A DNA stretch of 64,000 bases from Tanypteryx hageni (lineage: Eukaryota > Arthropoda > Insecta > Odonata > Petaluridae). The notes under the pieces are model-generated. The model had not been told where the DNA came from and searched no databases. It was given only the letters and a program-made list of their open reading frames with translations. A program made the position numbers and the translations under genes. The stretch is from the NCBI GenBank assembly GCA_028673005.1, contig CM054114.1, positions 129,848,470 to 129,912,469 on the forward strand, in the 5' to 3' direction. Shown piece by piece: positions 60,506 to 64,000 of the stretch (within the stretch, counting starts at the first letter, position 1; every line of letters begins with the position of its first letter).

Positions 60506-60550
60506 TGCGAATTTTGGCTATAAATCATTAGCCATCAGCAGTGATTCACC
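60506..60550 (-). repeat. Small structured repeat, copy C
   Basis: On the minus strand: GGTGAATCACTGCTGAT, then GGCT-AATGATTTATAGCC with the same 4-bp stem but a 10-nt loop, then AAAATTCGCA. It is more diverged than copies A and B. Confidence 0.45.
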
Positions 60551-60880
60551 AATAATAAGCTGAAAAAATTGATAAAGGTAGATGTAAGGAAGGAAAGGCA
60601 CATCTATCGAATGAAATTCAATCATTTCTCGTGTAGCGACGTTATGCCTTTCTGTAAAAATGCATTATTATTCAAAACTTCACTATATGCATGCTAAATC
60701 TATCATGAACAATGTCGTAACGCTGGTGTACCTTTGTGCCATAAATTTTAAATCAAAAGTGGGCATTCATGGGATAATTCCTCTAAAACTTATAGCAGAC
60801 GAATCGTGATTCCCACTGTACAAAGACCGGAAAGCGAGAAACCGAAAGCTGAAGTCCAGCGGAACGTAATCCGTAAAACG
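60551..60880. other. Stretch without recognisable features
   Basis: AT-rich. Nothing supported. Confidence 0.5.
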
Positions 60881-61860
60881 ACCTTTTTAAGGTGGACGCG
60901 TGTCAAATATTTTGTAATTCGCTTATCTTCCGAAGCAAAGAGGGAATACCATCGCTAACCTGATTACCACGACTGGAACGCACGTAGACTGGCGCCTGCG
61001 TCGTATCCCCGATTTATTCACGTCGTATGCCCGAATATGCGTGATAATATTGTGGTATCCTACCCGTAAAACGTCGTTATACGAGAATTTGCTAATGTCA
61101 AAATACCCCAAAAAATTATACGATTAAAACATCCGCGAATAAAGGGAATCAATCTGAAATATAGCATATGGTAGAGATCAAAACAAAAGGTAGTGAAATT
61201 TAAGAATGGCAAAGAGGGAAACTTAAGAGATCAGTGATCCAAAGGACACTCTCTTTCGAGTAAGATTCATGCCTCAGCACGTGCCATGCCTCCTTTTTCT
61301 CTCCCTGTTTGGATCACATGACGCTTCAAGAATCTTTCATTCCCTCACCCACCTCCTTCACAACCATCCCCTCCCCCCTTCCTTCTGTTCCGAGAGGATT
61401 TATGACCTTTTTGCGGGAGCCACGCGTGATAATATACCGCGTGTCAGCTCGTGTCTGCGATGGCAGGACAACGCGTCGTATATTATCGTATATGTTCCGA
61501 GGAGCAAATGGATAGTTTCTTCAGGATGGCACATTTTTCACCACCGTCTGCATCTGAGACGCGACGTCGTAGTGTACTTAAATGGGGCGTACTTTATTGT
61601 CGTCGCGGGGAACGAGGTTCGAGGACGAAGAGAACCTCGGGAGAATGAGGGGGAGGGTTGGGGGGTGGGAAGGAGGAGGGTGGGGTTAGGCTCGGAGGGT
61701 GACTCTTTTCGTGAAAGAAAGTGGACTCAGAAATTGGGTCGGGGAAAATTTTCGTGTTCGGCGTCCCTCGTATGCACAAGTTAACTTCTGGGAGACCGAC
61801 TCCGTTCGCCCTGGTTGTTTCGCAAGAGCATGACATCGGAAATTTTGGCTAGTCTGAGTG
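60880..61860. other. CpG-rich patch with an unrecognised 171-codon ORF
   Basis: The plus strand is open from 61269 to 61784 (171 codons). It starts with a hydrophobic stretch and ends with a Gly/Arg-rich G-run segment. Two other plus frames and one minus frame are open over parts of the same bases, so the frame may be due to high GC. No domain, signal peptide cleavage pattern or splice structure is convincing. It could be an exon, a promoter/UTR or conserved non-coding DNA. Confidence 0.3.
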
Positions 61861-61960
61861 AGCCTTTCGGTTGACCTGTTTTCGGCATAAATCTTTAAAG
61901 AGCTGGTGAAATACGTCTATATACAGTGAAACATTTTCGATACGAAAGAATCCTCTATAC

Positions 61961-62302
61961 CAGTGGAGTCCAACCTTTTTATGTAGCGGGCCGCATTCGT
62001 AGATGTGAATGCATCTGAGGGCCGCATTGGAAATCACGAAAGCTTCGGCGAGCCTGATGAGTGTTTACATTAGAAGTTACCAAGGGATTCTGTTGTCTCA
62101 TATTAGCCAAAATTTAGTTTAAATACATTACTAGTGTTAATGCTACACCAGAAAAGTCTTTGAGGCAATAATTATACTGAAAAAAATATGAAGCTGTCTA
62201 TATTAAAATTTACCGATCACCTTTTCATCATAGCTTCGCGGGCCACTTAGAGTGCTCTCAGGGGCCGCATTTGGTCCGTGGGCTGTTGCTTGGGAACCTT
62301 TG
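61961..62302. mobile_element. hAT-type MITE (342 bp), exact 8-bp TSD
   Basis: The left end CAGTGGAGTCCAACCTTTTT is followed by GCGGGCCGC. The right end is complementary to CAAAGGTTCCCAAGCAAC, preceded by GGGGCCGCATTTGG. The flanks 61953-61960 and 62303-62310 are identical (ctctatac). GGGCCGCAT blocks recur at both ends. Non-coding. Confidence 0.93.
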
Positions 62303-62519
62303 CTCTATACGAAGCATTGTTTAGTGGTCTACAAAAGGATTGGTCTCTGAAATTATCATGAATAATACGTAAAAGGAGGTATTTATAATATTAAAGTCAC
62401 ACGTATAGTGGCCGTAGCAGATGGCGAATTTGTTTTGCAATTTTTTATAGCTATAACAGGTCTCTTTCAATAAAGAGGTCTGTTATAATTATTAAACATG
62501 ACATTTTAAGTCTCTATAA

Positions 62520-62834
62520 CAGAGGTTCTCAATATTTTTGTGGCATGGCACACGTTATAGCTGGAATATCTGAGTTTTGCGACCCGTGGATGAAAATTAC
62601 ATTAGGACTAATATTCTTGAGATGGGGGGAGAGGGAAAATAACTTCTTCCAACTTTTCCTGCATATTGATTGATTTGTGTAGCAAAATTGCTTTGGGACT
62701 AACTCATAGCATTTACTACTGAAAATAATTAACTAAGATGCTCTGTTAGAATTTAACTTCGGAAATTTTTACAACGCAATTTAAGAAACTCGCAACACAT
62801 AATTGTGTCGCGACACACACGTTGGGGATCGCTA
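62520..62834. mobile_element. hAT-type MITE (315 bp)
   Basis: The left end CAGAGGTTCTCAATATTTTTG and the right end (complement of TAGCGATCCCCAACGTGTG) match at the key positions. Subterminal GGCACACG / CGACACACACG blocks mirror each other. The flanks 62512-62519 (ctctataa) and 62835-62842 (ctctaaaa) match at 7 of 8 positions. Its target resembles that of the neighbouring MITE. Confidence 0.8.
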
Positions 62835-62842
62835 CTCTAAAA

Positions 62843-64000
62843 GTTCGTAACAACACCCAATTGAAAAAATAAATATCTCCATCTTCACTCAAACCCAGCC
62901 TATTTCCGCTGATTGTCAAAATGTGTACTTAAGGTACCGAAAAGTGATATTTGATGATTGCGTGAGAGTGCCTGGGTGCATTTCTTATTATTTCTCCAGT
63001 TATATGATGAGTCCGTGTGCGCGCACATCTATTATGTCATAGACACGCAAAGATCAGGGCACGCTCTGTGTTAAACATAATTACTGTCTAGCAATTAAAA
63101 ATTACTAATACCAGTTAGGAACTGATAAATGTGGTTTACAAATTAACCACTAACCAAAAGCAGATACACAGAAACATGATATGCACGACCACAAAATCGC
63201 TCAAGACGTTTCGTAGAGAATTCACTACTTTCGACACTTGAGTTTCGCATTATATGTGGCTATATCGTTTGTTGCACGTAATTTATTGCAATGGAAGAAA
63301 TTATACCGAGTGCATGTCTTGCTGCGATTGACAACGAAGCTTACTCGTATAACATTCTACTCTCAGCATTTTTATTCCCACGCATGACACCTCCATAAAT
63401 AATCAAGAAAAAGGTTTCGGACGTTCATGTGAAAACTTGACTATGTAATAAATCATATAGAGCTTTCTTGCAGTCTCAAGCATATACATGGTAATCCTTG
63501 ACAAGAGAATATTCTTAGAATTTTGATTGCACTTCTACCTATTAATACAATCGTGTTATCAGCAGTGCATATCCTTGTCTGACTTATTTGTAACTTAAAG
63601 AGCGTGTTCTTGTTTATCCCCTTGTTGTATTGTGTTGTTAGATAGAGATTCTATATAAGGGTCATATAAATATCAATATGCATTCCGTAATCGAATTCGA
63701 ATACTGTCTTATAGGTGTGAATCGATTTATTGACTGCGAAATGTTCATGGTTTCGGTATATTTTCTCGATAACACGAAAGATATGTATTAAGGTGTTTCA
63801 TACTTAACGATGAAATTTCATTCGCATAACATGCGTTTTAGTAATTCGTTTTTAAAATAAAACATTAATTTAACTAATTAAACAGTAATTTTTATTTCTC
63901 GGACACTTTTTGTAACTTAAAAAGTGAATAATTGCATATATACTTTTAGCGGGTTTCATTTTATGAACGCGTTTGTTTTCGCTGTCTGTCTCTCTGTGAA
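62843..64000. other. AT-rich end of the window, no features
   Basis: No ORF, repeat or RNA gene recognised. A short CTGTCTGTCTCTCTGTG run lies at the very end. Confidence 0.55.

Overview
The window looks like a non-genic, repeat-rich stretch of an arthropod (probably insect) nuclear genome. It is AT-rich, has no operon-like gene packing, and has no open frame resembling a host protein. It carries a dense mix of eukaryotic transposons: hAT-type non-autonomous elements with 8-bp target duplications, a Helitron-like element, a mariner transposase remnant and an RTE-like LINE. The organism call is an inference from this repeat content, and I cannot name a species. No rRNA, intact tRNA, CRISPR or bacterial feature was seen.

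Layout. Positions 1-8.4 kb hold a dispersed repeat copy, two hAT MITEs only about 60 bp apart (1418-1720 and 1783-2126), a CpG-rich patch and an imperfect inverted repeat at 4.9-5.1 kb. A 1-kb polypyrimidine tract lies at 8.4-9.4 kb. Small structured repeats with a conserved 4-bp hairpin occur at 10.1-11.0 kb and again at 59.1 and 60.5 kb. A 3.3-kb hAT element (18723-22008) has perfect TIR ends and an exact 8-bp duplication, and it contains a second copy of the dispersed repeat. A degenerate 1.4-kb hAT (22609-24050) encloses a 49-bp tandem repeat. A palindrome-rich duplicated motif lies at 26.6 kb. The 30.4-33.8 kb block looks like a decayed retroelement with a Ser/Ala/Arg-rich, frameshifted ORF1-like segment. 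A 154-bp hAT MITE lies at 37.25 kb, TA microsatellites at 38 kb, and a 125-nt hairpin with G:U-type differences at 39.1 kb.

The only convincing protein-coding gene is the LINE at 44781-47741: one intact 986-codon ORF with an endonuclease and a reverse transcriptase. It is preceded by a 5'UTR with a 35-bp tandem duplication and bounded on both sides by (TA)n. Tail-to-tail with it, on the minus strand, is a related LINE fragment that has lost its RT domain. A Helitron-like element (43229-43653) lies just upstream. From 51 to 58 kb there are another perfect-TSD hAT MITE, a 1.35-kb polypurine tract with a roughly 185-bp tandem repeat, an 807-bp hAT inserted into one arm of an older inverted repeat, and a TA-type MITE. 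The last 5 kb hold the mariner remnant, a CpG-rich patch of unknown role and two more hAT MITEs.

The elements do not form a pathway. What connects them is a history of insertion: cut-and-paste (hAT, mariner), rolling-circle (Helitron) and copy-and-paste (LINE) elements. The sequence supports the relative order of nested insertions in a few places.
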